Of a DNA stretch of 6,463 bases, positions 6,463 to 6,463 are shown in pieces. The notes below the pieces were generated by a model that did not search any database, was not told where the DNA came from, and was given only the letters and a program-made list of their open reading frames with translations. This stretch comes from an uncultured Clostridia bacterium (lineage in GTDB: Bacteria; Bacillota; Clostridia; Oscillospirales; Acutalibacteraceae). A program made the translations under genes and the position numbers. The DNA lies in assembly GCA_947629295.1 (NCBI GenBank), contig CANRDH010000091.1, positions 1 through 6,463 of the forward strand, in the 5' to 3' direction. The number at the start of each line of letters is the position of its first letter. Positions within the stretch are counted from its first letter, which is position 1.

Positions 6463-6463
6463 C

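Overview
The window looks like chromosomal DNA of a Gram-positive anaerobe of the class Clostridia, probably a gut Oscillospiraceae/Ruminococcus-type organism. This is inferred from strong GGAGG-type ribosome binding sites, a lipobox lipoprotein, a TarI-like wall-polymer enzyme, and a secreted protein built from 'triple-tyrosine' Ig-like repeats, a style common in that group. No RNA gene, CRISPR array, insertion sequence or phage gene was seen.

Left part, minus strand (1-3702). A large secreted protein runs off the left edge: 965 codons are visible, from 2895 down to base 1. It has a signal peptide, a degenerate CAP/SCP-like domain, a Big_2-like stretch, a 'YTG' Ig-like module, and then at least seven tandem Ig-like units of about 93 residues (279 bp period). 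Upstream of it on the same strand lies a complete IspD/TarI-family cytidylyltransferase (3702-3004). It reads as TarI (CDP-ribitol synthesis for wall polymers) rather than the isoprenoid enzyme IspD.

Middle (3703-3957). This is a divergent intergenic region with two back-to-back sigma-A-type promoters whose -35 boxes are 24 bp apart.

Right part, plus strand (3958-6462). First comes a TraB/GumN-family lipoprotein with both conserved histidine motifs. Then, behind its own promoter, comes a two-gene unit: a membrane-anchored or secreted metallo-beta-lactamase-fold hydrolase resembling only the C-terminal domain of ComEC/Rec2, followed after 14 nt by a DUF3006-family protein that appears internally duplicated.

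Taken together the region concerns the cell surface. Three of the five proteins carry export signals and a fourth (TarI-like) probably makes a wall-polymer precursor. No shared pathway is proven. The best candidate for under-described biology is the exported ComEC-like hydrolase/DUF3006 pair, followed by the CAP-like repeat protein, whose CAP domain has lost its usual metal-site residues.
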